NCBI GenBank assembly: GCA_023213395.1
Contig: CM041465.1
Span: 207,893,741 to 207,957,740, forward strand
DNA: 64,000 bases
DNA from: Cycas panzhihuaensis
Lineage: Eukaryota; Cycadophyta
Direction: 5' to 3'
In this document: positions 11,080 through 22,313 of the stretch, piece by piece
Position numbering within the stretch: position 1 is the first letter of the stretch
Layout of the letters: every line of letters begins with the position of its first letter
Translations under genes and position numbers: made by a program
Notes under the pieces: model-generated
Told to the model about the DNA's origin: nothing
Seen by the model: the letters and a program-made list of their open reading frames with translations, nothing else
Databases searched by the model: none

Positions 11080-11988
11080 CTAATTCTTTATTGTGCCTGG
11101 TCTAGTCTGATTTTGATGTAGATCCTGTAAACAACCATCTTCAATCACAACTTGTCTTTCATTATTATCCTGTATAAACTTTTGAACACTATGTACAATA
11201 GTGATTTCTTCAATCTTTGGAGCGGAATCTTGATCAACTAGCATACTCTTTGAAATTGAATCAATGCTCAAAGTAGGAACATCATTCAAACTTGAATCAA
11301 TACTTAAAGTAGGAATATCATCAACATAAGACTCATCCTTTATAGGACCATCAAATTCATATTCAATGGTGTCATCTATATAAACCTTTATCAACTCATC
11401 ATTTTCAATGTCTTTATCAATTGTTGTAGTCTCATCAATGCATTCAACTATCGCTTCCTTGCATTCAATAGAAATTTCATCAGTATTCATACATTCTTCA
11501 TCTTGACATGTCGTTTCATTAGTGTTATTGATATTTTCTTCATTCATTGTACCCGTACCATAACCATAATTGGCCTTAACTGCCTTTTCAATCATTTGTT
11601 GTGTCTCTTCAGGAGTTTGTTCAAATACTTCCCTTAGAAAATCCCAAGCTTCTTTAGCATTACTTGCATGTAGAATCATAGGAATGACAAAATGGTATTT
11701 GGAAGGAAGATCAACCTCATTGAATGCAGCTCGAATCATAATGAATGCTTTTCTATCTTTCTTCTCAAGCATTTCCTTTTCTTCTTCATCCTTAGGGATA
11801 TCATATTCATCAGTAACAATCTTCCACAAATCTCTAGCTATGAATAAACATCTCATTTTAATTGTCCAAAAGAAGTAGTCTTCACCATTACACTTAGGTA
11901 CTGGAAGAAACAAATCCCTTAAGTAATATTCATTTGTTTCAGGAGCAAATATAACCACATCATTATCCTCCATGATTGTAAATGCCAT
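11080..11988 (-). CDS. Gag-like protein of the non-autonomous element
   Basis: 302 codons, uninterrupted, from ATG at 11988. Residues ~25-135 are a Copia-type Gag domain: a CNGEDYFFWTIKMRCLF core, then DLWKIV, and the AKEAWDFLREVFEQ helix, in the usual DUF4219/UBN2-like order. There is no CCHC knuckle. Residues ~150-275 are instead a very acidic, Asp/Glu/Ile/Thr-rich tail with an internal repeat (IPTLSIDSSL and VPTLSIDSIS). Gag would assemble a particle in the cytoplasm. The replacement of the RNA-binding knuckle by an acidic tail is odd for a structural Gag, and suggests either dependence on a helper Gag or a different role. Frame integrity suggests recent origin or selection. Confidence 0.8.
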   Translation of the reverse strand: MAFTIMEDNDVVIFAPETNEYYLRDLFLPVPKCNGEDYFFWTIKMRCLFIARDLWKIVTDEYDIPKDEEEKEMLEKKDRKAFIMIRAAFNEVDLPSKYHFVIPMILHASNAKEAWDFLREVFEQTPEETQQMIEKAVKANYGYGTGTMNEENINNTNETTCQDEECMNTDEISIECKEAIVECIDETTTIDKDIENDELIKVYIDDTIEYEFDGPIKDESYVDDIPTLSIDSSLNDVPTLSIDSISKSMLVDQDSAPKIEEITIVHSVQKFIQDNNERQVVIEDGCLQDLHQNQTRPGTIKN

Positions 11989-13420
11989 TTTCTAACACCA
12001 TGTCCCTTTTCTAATCAACAAATTCACCCATCAATCTCAACAAACTTTCTCATGTCTCATATCACTGACTTCATCATCACATCATTGCTTTATGCATCTC
12101 ACATATTGCCAAATAGTCACATACAAAGAATATCTGAAGCACTTTCTTCACCATATAATCAAAGCTTATACCACATACATCTCACAGGAATCATGCATAC
12201 CTCATGTCACCATTAAATCACCAAGACACATCACACTTCACGTAATTGCCCAAAACACAACTCATGCCACAACACCACTCAACAAAGTTCGTTTTCCTAT
12301 AACTCAGGTATCTTCAACAAAAGAAACTCATCCTTCTTTGCCCCTTCAATCAATTAGAACACATCATCAAACATGCTTGGTCTCGTTCTTAACACACCCA
12401 ACAATTGTCCAATCTTGTCATGTAACCTCACATGCAACAAGCACCTCATTGCCTTAAGTCACTATCTTTCTTACCCTCAAATTAGCTTTGTTATGCCCAT
12501 CAAGTCCCTTCACGTAAATCACATTCCATGGAGCACTTAATTGTCATATTCATCCAACTCATTCATGCAAACACATGTACTATCGCTTCATTACCATACT
12601 ATGCCATCGTCACAATAGCTCTCTCATACAAACACATGTAAGAAAACACTCAAACTATCATTAAACAATCACCATCATACATCTCAAATCACTAATAGAG
12701 TGCCAAATATATTCACATCAACATGACTTAATATCATCTCATATTACAACAATACTCTCCCAAGAACAACATATGTAAGGGGGCCTCAAACAATCACCTC
12801 ATTACCATTGCCTCATTCATGTCACTATATCAATATGAAACCCTTAAATTCCCAAAAACTTATTTTTAAAAAAGAGTATAGCTCAAAAATATATAAAATA
12901 TGAATGGAAATGATGGCCTCTAAAATACAATTCCAACGGTTCAGACGAAATTGAATTATGATATCTAGATCAAATTTTATGCTCCTTTTAAGAATTTCAC
13001 AATTAGGGTTTCTAGGGGCTGAAATAGTACCTTCTAATAAACTGCTAATAACTTTTTATTTTGAACTCTAATAAATCTCAAACCATATCCATTAGAAAGA
13101 AAATTTAAAAATGCACAGAATCAAAAAAAATTTGAGGTCATTTAGATACCTGTAGCCAAAGTTATGGCTCTTTGAAGTTGAGATTGCAGATCTGTCCCAA
13201 AAATACGGCGACGAAAAAAAAGCAGGCCGAAATTAATTCTGCTACAATTTTTACACTTTCACCCCAAAATCTGTAGTGCTATCACTCAAATTTTATAGAA
13301 TGAGCTATTTCATCTCAATTTCACCATTACTTTTAAGAAATTTCAACATTATGACACCTACCAAATCACTGCTCTAATACCGAACAAAACATCTTTCTCA
13401 ACCTGGGCACTCTAATACCA
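11989..13420 (-). other. Long leader of the gag-only element, partly shared with a Gypsy
   Basis: Between the Gag ATG and the PBS. The PBS-proximal part (about 12830-13380) is the reverse complement of a relative of 36590-37150, the leader of a chromovirus. The remainder (11990-12830) is Ca/Ct-rich on the plus strand with no gene motif. Confidence 0.8.
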
Positions 13421-13642
13421 TGTTGAAAATAGAACCTGCAATAAAATATTGACAAACAAAACAGAACACCTCCATAGGATCGAACGGTACCCTTAAGGGA
13501 CCTCAAATTGTATTAATAAAACATCCTTACAACATCCTTCAATATGATACACTATGTTGTGTATTTATAATACATGTCAATATAGTGAGAGTGGAACCCA
13601 CTTGCATGTGGAATAAATCAAATGTGCATTAATATTCCAACA
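13421..13642 (-). repeat. 5' LTR of the gag-only element
   Basis: Direct repeat of 10606-10825. The adjacent sequence ctctaatacca (13410-13420) is the PBS complement. Confidence 0.95.
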
Positions 13643-15030
13643 CTCCCATACCTTCTCCACTTGGAAGAATGGATGATTGTATTATTGTTGTTTTATTTCT
13701 CACAGGTCTTCTTGTAATCTTAATAATAATAAGTAGTGCCCTCCTATTTGGGCATCCATTTCTTTTTCAAAATCTAGGGCCAATTCCTGGGCATTCTTGA
13801 AAGATTTCAACAGATGTGTCCACATCATTGACCTTAATTTCTCATTTAATCCCCTAACAAAATAATTCTTCATGTTGTGATCTGTCACCTTTTCATCCAT
13901 CATGTTAGTCCCTGTGATTTTCCTGCGACTTATATACATCGACTCTTAGAGTCTTTGTCTAATTTCTTTTAATGCAATTTCCGTAGCTTGATTACTGCGA
14001 AACTTCTGAAATCTTTCTTAATCTCCTCCCAAGATTTTTTCTTATCTACCTCTTTGCACCATGCCAATGGTACTCCCCATAATGTACAGGCAAACTTGGC
14101 CTTAATCTTAGCTTCATCTATAATCCTTCTTATGTCCACTAAATTTTGAAATAGATACATGTGCTTAACAGCATTTGAGGTATCATTGAAGATTAATTTC
14201 TCAAATTCCTTTAATCATCCATTTTTGGAGAATCAAATTGTGAAATTTCTATTGTCAATGTATCCTCTCATTTTAGGGGTGTCACATCTTCCCCTATTAT
14301 ACTAAGTTTTGGTGGTCTCTAGTGAATTTCTCCTAATACTGTCTCTCCCAAACAGTGGATTCTTAAAGGGTGTTTTCAAATAAATGAATTCTGAAACCCC
14401 TGGGATTTGCACTATTAATAGTGTTGTGATTAAGAATTATTGCTCAATTCCCTTATACAATGAATCATCAAATAACTGTCCTATTAAACAATTTTTCCAA
14501 TATGTTGAAGGACCTTCCTCTACCTTTTTCTTGTGATCACTTAGGTCCTTCAGAGTAGAGTCCACACTTACTCCTCCCTCCTTTTCTAGGGCTTCACCTT
14601 CCTCTTCAAAAGTGTTATTTCCTACCTTCAAATTTTCTTCTTCTTCTAGAATCTCCTCCCCTTTATCTTCTGGGCTAAGTATATCAGATTCAATTGGGGC
14701 AGCTGTTATTATTATTGCATCTCCGTGTCCTTTATTTTCTCGTTCTTTAGGTGTCTAGGTGCCACTTACCTCAGACCCTTTAACAGACTATCCCTTAGTC
14801 TTGTCATTCTTATTGAGACTTAACCTCCTATCCCTTCTTAATTTCTTTCCATTTGACCATCTTAGAGCCCTTTGTCTACTTGATTCCAATTTCTCCTTAT
14901 GTGAAGGTATTTTTGGTAGCTCACCCACCTTCGAAGGCCACTTTGGTGGCATTGGAAGGTCCCCTGGCTATCAAAGGCTTAGTTACAACCTGCCATCGCA
15001 ACAACAACTAGGATTCTTTAAACTTTGAGC
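13643..15030 (-). pseudogene. Gypsy gag, N-terminal and capsid part (continues at 10605)
   Basis: Frame pieces 13969-14160 (AKFACTLWGVPLAWCKEV, SWEEIKKDF) and 13700-13939 (VRGLNEKLRSMM, AQELALDFEKEM) match the Gypsy retrotransposon Gag helices. Further upstream pieces (14437-14631 and around 14700) are acidic. Together with 9769-10605 this is one gag gene split by the gag-only element; removing 10606-13642 and one CTCCC restores collinearity. Stops and frame shifts show decay. No LTR could be confidently set at its 5' side. Confidence 0.7.
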
Positions 15031-15955
15031 ATGGCATCTATGGTGAAACTCTAGCCCAATCCCTCGTATTGAATGAAGGCAACAAAGCCAATGTTGACCT
15101 TACTTTATGCCCTTAGAAAATACACTTGTCAAGGGGGTCACTTTCTAGTAGTCTAGCTAGGGTTTGGCCAACATAGTAGTGTCATCACACATACACCATA
15201 CACTTATAAATCATAATCGTATCATCATAACATCAAGTTGTCATTATATCAACCATCACATCAATATGAATTCATAAATCAATCATAATCATGCACAAAG
15301 TACAAAGTTTTCCACGTAACTCGTGATTTCATTAAGCAAGTATCAATATCCACTGGGTTTACATCACTTGGGAAATGTTCCACATATGTTCCATAATACG
15401 AAACACAACATCCAATACAATTACTTGACTCTCACATCCTTGAGAACATAACACAAGATTGATGAACTCAACTCTCTCACCAAAATGGTGGTAAATGACC
15501 AATGAATACATTATGCGTGCCTTTTTGGGGAACGGTTCACTTCTGATCACAACCGTACCATTTTACAATAAATCATACATTTTCATTAATACACATTAAT
15601 TATGCCTCTTAATACATCTTTTTGTCTATACAAGCATACGAATGTATTAGTGCGGATGACATCAGCAATCTTGGAATGCATCACTTCAATTTGGGCATGC
15701 ATTCCATGTGTTCATCGAAGTGTGTTTTACATTCATTTTAGAGTGTGTTGCAGAACATAGCCTGTCATGCATTCCCCAAGAGCTCTTTTCCAACCTTTTT
15801 CATTGTCTTCTAGCATGCATTATTTCGTACAACCCTTGGTTGGTGCATTCTCACATTCATCAAGTTAGGCTAGACATGCATTCCTGCTTTTCCATTGTCC
15901 AAAATCGCCCAAATACTAGGTTTTACCCCAACATTTATTTCATTTAGTGACAGTT
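15031..15955. other. Unassigned AT-rich stretch
   Basis: Possible leader/LTR material of the Gypsy to the left or truncated Copia to the right. A word gcattcc recurs several times between 15670 and 15890. I see no PBS, LTR terminus or coding domain. Confidence 0.35.
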
Positions 15956-18318
15956 AGATGCATTTTAAAAGATCAAGGCACAAGTTGAAAATGAAATTGG
16001 AAAGAAAATCAAGATCTTGAGAACAAATAATGAAGGGGAATGCACATCAAATGATTTTTATAAATATTGCAAGGTGCATGGGATAAAGTGTCAACTCACA
16101 GCATCTCATACACCGCAACAAAATGGAGTGGTTGAAAGAAAGAACAAGATAATTGCTAAAACGGCAAACAACATGATCAAGGGCAAAATTCTTCATGGTG
16201 AATATTGGGCAAAATGACTCACATTGTAGTTTATCTGTTAAACAAGAGTCCTACAAAATCAGTGAGAAATGTTACATTAGAGGCAACTTAGTCAGAAAGG
16301 AAATCCAAGATCAGTTACTTAAAAGCATTTGGTTGCATTGCTTATGTTCATGTTCCAATGAAAAGGAAAACAAAATTAGATGAGAAAAGTATTAAATGTT
16401 TTTTGCAGGCTATAATGATAGTGCAAAGGCATATAAGTGTCTTGATTTAAAAACAAGAAAGATTGTTATGAGCAAAGATGTGACAAAGAGCAGCTATCTA
16501 AAGTGCATGAACTAAATAGAGGCAAGGGTATCTTTCAAATTTCAGATATAGCATATGTTGACACATTAGGACCTAGTTCTAGCAGGTTCAATAGAGCTAA
16601 AGAGGACAACAGTAGTGCAACAACAAAGAAGGTGCCAAAGGTGTATCAAAGGACTTTACAAGATTTTAAGATTTAGGATGTTGAAAAGCTTCTTGAAGAA
16701 GGACAAGTAGGTCATAGTAGTAGAGACCTGAAAGTGGGTAAATTATGCACTCATGAGTCACGTTCTTAGTTTAACGAAACCACATATTTTTGAAGAAATT
16801 CATGGACAACCATATTGGGATCATGCTATGGAAAAAGAAATGAAAACAATTGAAAAGAAAGACACTAGAGAGCTCATAGATATCCCAAAAGATAAAAATG
16901 TTATCAATTGTAAATGGGTGCATTGCATCAAGTACAAAGTGGATGGTTTGATTGACAAGTACAAGGCAAGGCTTGTTGCAAAAGGGCTTGCATGGACGAG
17001 AGGTATTAATTATGAAAAAGCTTTTTCCCTAACTGCTAAGATGATTACTATACTCTTCTAGTAATCACAACTCAATTTGCATGGAAAATTTATCATATGG
17101 GCGTTAAGAGTGCTTTTTTGAATGGTGACTTAGTTGAGCAATTGTATATGGACCAACCCACTTAGATATGTTGATCCAAGTGAAAAGAATAAGGTTTATA
17201 GATTGAAAAAGGCCTTGAATGGTGTTAAACAAGCACCTAGGGCATGGTATACCAAGATTGGTCAACAATACCTAAATATTGGCTTTAGAAGAAGTGATTC
17301 ACATCCTAATTTATAATGTTAAAATTGCAAACACAAATAAGATCACCGTAATTGTGCCTTATGTTGATGATTTGATTATAACATGAAATGCCATGAAAAA
17401 TATTGACAGGGTGAAGATGGATCTACAAAAGACTTTCGATATGACTCACTTAAGTCTCCTACACTATTACTTAGGTATGGGGATCAAACAAGAGGGCAAC
17501 AGAGTGTTTTTGTCCCAAACCATATATGCTTGGGAATTGCTTAATAGCTTCAAGATGAGATTATAAATCAGGACCTACAACAATAAAGACAAGTTACAAA
17601 TTGTCAGTTGATAAGGATGCCAACCAAGTAGATAGCATTTTGTATTGGAGGTTAGTAGGTGGTCTCATTTATCTCACTACTACTACACTTGATATTTCAT
17701 TTGTGGTTGGTGTTGTTTCATGATTTATGAGAACATCCAAAATATCTCACTAGAAAGTAGTTAAGAGAATGTTGAAATATGTTAAAGGAGCATTACTCTT
17801 TGGATTGGAGTATACAAGGTGCTATATTTCAAGTTCGTTGGTTATATTAATTTGGGTTGGGCTAGAAACAAGGATGATAGAAAATCAAATTCAAGGTATG
17901 TTTCAGCCTTGGCACAGGTGTCATCTATTGGAGTGGCAAGAAATAGGTCATAGTTGATTTGTCATCCATAGAAGTATAATATAAAGCAATAGCTATAGCA
18001 GCTTGCAAGTTGGTATGGCTCAAAAAATCCTTGGAAGACTTGAATCTTCTACAAGAGAAATCCACTCCATTTTCTTGCCACAATTAGGGTGTAATAAAGT
18101 TGGCAAAGAATCTAGGTTTTCACGCCAGAGCAAAACATGATGAGGTTCATCACTACTTTATTAGGGAACAAGTGTAGAACAAGAAGGTTGAGTTATTTTA
18201 TGTCCTACTCAAGAGCAACTTGTAGACATATTTACAAAACCTTTGAGCAAGGACAATTTTTAGGTGTTAAAGGGACCATCTAAGAGTCAAATCCAATAGA
18301 ATGAACATTACAAAGGGG
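15956..18318 (+). pseudogene. Decayed Copia pol (integrase to RNase H)
   Basis: Integrase core at 15990-16217 (LRTNNEGE, SHTPQQNGVVERKNK), RT N-terminus at 16753-17061 (CKWVHCIKYKVDG, KARLVAKGLAW), middle RT at 17134-17316 ([16 protein letters not shown]), active-site YVDDLII near 17360, and RNase H to about 18290, where a purine tract caaagggg touches the 3' LTR. Domain order is Copia (integrase before RT). Many stops and frame changes break it. Gag, protease and the 5' LTR are missing; the left end near 15956 is a truncation. Confidence 0.88.
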
Positions 18319-18648
18319 TGTTAGAAATAATGTCTTATTCTATTGTTTAGTAGCATGTTAGTTAAGCTGTCAGTTAGTTGAATTACGTGTTAGTTAAACA
18401 ATGTTCTAGTTTAGTTGCGTTTTTAAGCTCACTAGAGTTTGTTAATGCATGCAAGTGTAAAATAAGGAAGTCATAGTTTCAATGAGTATTCCATTTTTGT
18501 GAGGTCCTTTCTCAAACATTAAATACATACTCTCTCAATGGTCAATAAAAATTGAAGATATTAAAATGTGTTTCTTTGTATGCAATTATTAGAGTGTGCT
18601 TGTCTCCTTCAATTCTGATACATACACTCCTTGTGCTATATTTTAACA
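18319..18648 (+). repeat. 3' LTR of the decayed Copia
   Basis: Begins TGTTAGAAATAATG after the polypurine tract and ends ATTTTAACA. No partner LTR is present, so the right end rests on the TG...CA rule. Confidence 0.7.
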
Positions 18649-19910
18649 AGTATTATCTATCTTCCTTAGCCATGAGAATAATAGATGTGTCGCAGTAGTT
18701 CTTAAAGGGATGTTTCTCCACAAATGGAACATTCTTGGGAATCAAGCTCCATCTATATACATTACCTTACAACATGCAATCACCTCCTCCTTCTAGAAGG
18801 TTCCTCAGTCTTTAGGGAGGAATGTCTCTCAAGTCCAGACATGGAATAATGCACAGTTAGACAATGCCCTTTGACAAAATGTCATATAAATGGAGGTACA
18901 TTATCTCAAACACCCAATAGGGGTCATAATAGGATTCCGAAGTAAGAAACCACTTGAGCGGATGCATAGCACCCTCAACCCTAGATTATGCTTACCACAA
19001 GATAGAGCATTAATAATGAGCCTAACATGGCATGACTAGTTGTTAATAAAGGTTATGGATTACAGATAGAGTATGGAAGACCTTTGAAGATCCTCTTTGT
19101 CGAGAACCCTTGTGGTTATATCATTGAGTTTACTTTTTAATTGGACTATCATTATCTTGAATTTGGAGTTCCACAAGTTGGTTAGTTTTGGTTGTCATGT
19201 TGTCTTCATGTTACATCCATTGTATTGGACCATTAATTCTATCATAGATTTAGTCCAATTTTCTATATTGATTAGACTTTAGTGTTGGGGTCGTGATGAG
19301 GCACCCCTATTATATGTTTGACTTTAATGTACACACTGTTGTGTGGGCCACTTTTTGTCTTAAGTGGACATTAATATAATTTATATTCTCATTTATAATT
19401 TAGTCACAAATAAAACATCTCAATAAAACATGTTAACCTTTTAATATACATGATATTTCTCAACTTAGATGAGGAAAGATATGAGAAAACTAGGCTTGAA
19501 TGGCATTCCATTTATAGAGACTTAGCTCAAATATGAGAATCTCTAATTGATCAAGAGACCAAACTAAGATGAGAAAATGTTCATAAAATGAGTATACGTC
19601 AACCCTAGAATCCTAATGTATATTATTTATAAATTGGAAAATTACAAGATATTGTTGAAAGGATCAATGTTATTAACAAAAACTTAAAGAGGGAAATTGC
19701 AATTTCACTTTCAAGACATAGTCTTGGACATGTTACGATAGAGAAGAGAGATACCATTACTCATGAACATCAAAATTTTCACACTTATCACATTTTATTT
19801 GTATTAAATAGTGAAACTATTAAAGCAATGACACCAAATTTATCTTCACAAGTCAACAAATGCAAAAATAAAATAAAGTGAAGAGTTGATCTTGGATTGA
19901 GAGGGAGGAG
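18649..19910. other. Unassigned sequence
   Basis: No domain, LTR or tandem repeat recognised. Its 3' end supplies AGGAG (19906-19910), the target duplication of the outer Copia. Confidence 0.4.
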
Positions 19911-20206
19911 TGTTGGAATTAATGTTCATATGTGGACGAGATAGTGGTGTGTCATCAAGGTTGATGACAAGTATCATGAGAGTTACTAAAGCCCTAAATA
20001 GACTTGTGACAAGTGTCAAGGTAGTTACAGATTCTTTTGTGGACCGTTACTGATCCCGTGTGCATATTAAGGTTGTATTGAATGCATTGTAGATATTGGA
20101 GATCATTCTTAATGAATGGAAAACAATTTATAAGTAGACTAATTCTACTTGATATCTGTCTTTTGATGTGTGTAATTCAGTTCCACTATTCAATCCTTAA
20201 TTCATA
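19911..20206 (+). repeat. 5' LTR of the outer Copia
   Basis: TGTTGGAATTAATGTTCATA start; end ATTCATA (3' copy ATTCACA, so a C-to-T change has spoiled the terminal CA). The PBS begins at 20209. Confidence 0.88.
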
Positions 20207-20479
20207 TTTGGTATCGTAGTCGGTCATTACACGGTTGCGCATCAAGTTTGCGAAGACTATGTGGAACTGTGTAGGTTTTGAGTTAAATTTCTGCCAATTT
20301 TGTTGTGGGATTAATTAATGTGACAGATTTTTTGAATTGTTGTTGGTTCTTCAATTTGAATTGAAGGCTAGGATATAAAATGCACATTTAATACTAGTTA
20401 ATTAATAATTATTTCTTGCTCACACATGATGCATTATGGAGAACTATGAAAGAGATATTTCTTCATTTAACCTGCTAGA

Positions 20480-21060
20480 AATTGTCTCTCCATTGTTGGT
20501 TGGGCTAGAGCTTCTTTTAGCATGAGCCAATTGGGTTGTCGATGTAAATGCCTCAAGTGGCAAACCTAAAACCTCCTACTTGTCCCTCCCTTCGTAGTAT
20601 TGACATTGCTAGCATGGGCAGAGAACACACTAGGAGACTGGTGATTTGAATCATCGATGACACTAGCTGTAATATTACCTGAGCTTGCCTCAAGCCCAAT
20701 AGATTCATTATTACTATTATTTACACCTCCCATAGGAAACTAATCACCTGGAGCAGCCCATAAAGAAAAGCCCCTTGGGTTTCTAGTTTGTCCCTTTATC
20801 GCACCTCTAGAATTTTCGATTCAAGGAAAAATTTGGCCTCGAGTCTGAGCTTGGTCAGAGTCTGAATCATCTGTTGGCATTTCATAGTGACATACTGGAC
20901 AAGAATTATGCTATGCAAGCCATGGAAGAGCACAATTAGAATGGTACATGTGCTTGTAAGGCATTTGCTTCACATCGACAGCCACTTCAAATTCATCCCT
21001 ACAGATTGCACACTATGCTAAATTTGAGGTGGATGAGGAGCTCAGTTCACACAAAAGGAT
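20480..21060 (-). pseudogene. RING-H2 E3 ubiquitin-ligase gene fragment
   Basis: The minus strand reads CAICRDEFEVAVDVKQMP, then YKHMYHSNC, then ALPWLA-stop-HNSCPVC and EMPTDD. This is the RING-H2 of the plant RING1/RDUF/RHC-type ligases (CxxC...CKH.YH..C..PWL..HNSCPVC). RING domains bind E2 enzymes to pass ubiquitin to substrates. The third zinc-ligand Cys is Tyr and the Gln before HNSC is a stop, so it is inactive. The frame continues past the RING into a Ser/Gly/Asn-rich tail to about 20480 with a further stop. The N-terminal zinc ribbon is not seen. It lies inside the outer Copia, between its PBS and gag, in antisense. Confidence 0.8.
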
Positions 21061-21169
21061 ACTTAGTGATGACGCCTATATTGTTGTAGATAGAGCGTTG
21101 AGACTTCGGGCTATTGTTTGACGTGACTCGCATATTTCATAAAGAGCGAAAGTCACAACCAGTGGAGAC

Positions 21170-21290
21170 AAGGTGGTCAATGCTTTTTACACAGTTGGGA
21201 AACCTATTGATTCTAAAACACGACTGATGGGCGAATGGATTCGTAATTATCACGAGCAAAACGAGCGTGCTTATAATTGCTTGGCATGAT
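21170..21290 (+). other. Short coding-like frame, unassigned
   Basis: A plus-strand frame reads KVVNAFYTVGKPIDSKTRL, then WIRNYHEQNERAYNC and stop. The composition looks protein-like, but I recognise no family. It lies next to the RING fragment in the opposite strand. Confidence 0.2.
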
Positions 21291-21400
21291 GACTGCTTGC
21301 CTTGTGATGAGAAATCTAGTTGAACAACTTGATGGAGATTGATTAAGCATCAACTCACTCTAAATCTGCTCAAGGGGTATGCAAAATGATACTAATAGAG

Positions 21401-21628
21401 TGTTAGAATATAATGTTTTATCTAAATAATGTAAAGGGCAATGTTACAAACCCTTCTTATGTACCCTACACCAGATAAAGTGACTGTGTCACCTTAGGGG
21501 AAGTCAGTTACAAGTCAAGTTGCAACAGTTATAAGAATTGATGTATAATTAAGGAGACCATGTCTCCAAAGGAATACAAGTCACTTCTAGTTCCTCTTTC
21601 AATTCAATTGTTTTTTATAAAATTAACG
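21401..21628 (+). repeat. 5' LTR of the inner Copia
   Basis: TGTTAGAATATAATG start; AAAATTAACG end where the 3' copy has AAAATTAACA. Confidence 0.92.
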
Positions 21629-21640
21629 TGGTACCAAAGC
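21629..21640 (+). other. Primer-binding site of the inner Copia
   Basis: tggtaccaaagc, two changes from TGGTATCAGAGC, directly after the LTR. Confidence 0.8.
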
Positions 21641-22313
21641 AGGTCTGATTGCCCATTTGATTTGGAGAAGAGAGGGTTTAGTTGTCTAATAGTCATTTCA
21701 AGAGTTTCGAGAGCTTTAGAGTGTAAAGAGAAAGAAGAGAGACTAGAATTCAACGGAAAGGAAGGTATTCCTGTAGAAACTACTGTGTATGTACCTGTAT
21801 GGAATCGTACAGATGGGTTTTTTTCAAACTCTTTAGAATCAGACAAAATTTGTCGAGGACGAAGATCTCATCTAGGGCGTCATTTTTCTCAATTGGCCCG
21901 ACTTCATCAGAGGTCATCTCGAGGCCCTTTCAGCCGATTTTCTACCCATGCAGGTTTGAGGAGATCTACAGTAAAAATCATCAAGAATCTCAATTCCTTT
22001 TAGGTAAAATCTATCACAATCTCTGAGTTTTCATATTTAGAAGATTTTAAGGTCAATTTCAAAATTGTTTGAGGAGTATTTTGGATTTTTGGAGCCTTTT
22101 TCTCAAAATTCCTAACTGCCCCTCTCTGGGTTTTGGGTTGTTTTTCTGGAGATTTAATGACTGTCTTCAAAAATTAATTTCAGATCTAGAATCAACATTA
22201 AAAGAGCTTTCTTCTTAGGTACATTTCATACCATCCCGTACAGTTAGGGTTTTGTACGAAATTCGTACAGTCATACGGTCAACCTCAGTTAGTACAGATT
22301 TCTGCTATAAGAA
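21641..22313 (+). other. Leader of the inner Copia
   Basis: Alignable with the leaders at 49775-50474 and 62863-63575. It has a cluster of GTAC-containing words at 22234-22300 (cccgtacag, tgtacgaaa, tcgtacag, atacggt). Confidence 0.8.

Larger units (their letters stand above)
10606..13642 (-). mobile_element. Gag-only non-autonomous LTR retrotransposon (TR-GAG-like)
   Basis: The element is 3037 bp with 220- and 222-bp LTRs (10606-10825, 13421-13642). Flanks CTCCC at 10601-10605 and CTCCC at 13643-13647 are a perfect target duplication. Minus orientation is set by the polypurine tract (ttaagggggag, complement at 10826-10836) and the PBS (TGGTATTAGAGTGCCC, complement just left of 13421). The only long frame is a 302-codon Gag-like protein; I see no protease, integrase, RT or RNase H. 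This matches the TR-GAG class of short plant elements that encode Gag but need pol from elsewhere. It sits inside a Gypsy gag gene. The 1.4 kb leader is unusually long. Confidence 0.92.

Noticed and set aside
12092-12457. 121-codon plus-strand frame in the gag-only element
   Set aside because: Antisense to the leader, His/Thr/Ser-rich from ca-rich DNA, with no similarity I recognise.
19901-19910. Polypurine tract (gagggaggag) making 19911-20206 a 3' LTR
   Set aside because: AGGAG is repeated after 36057, so it is explained as the target duplication; the PBS after the LTR marks it as a 5' LTR.
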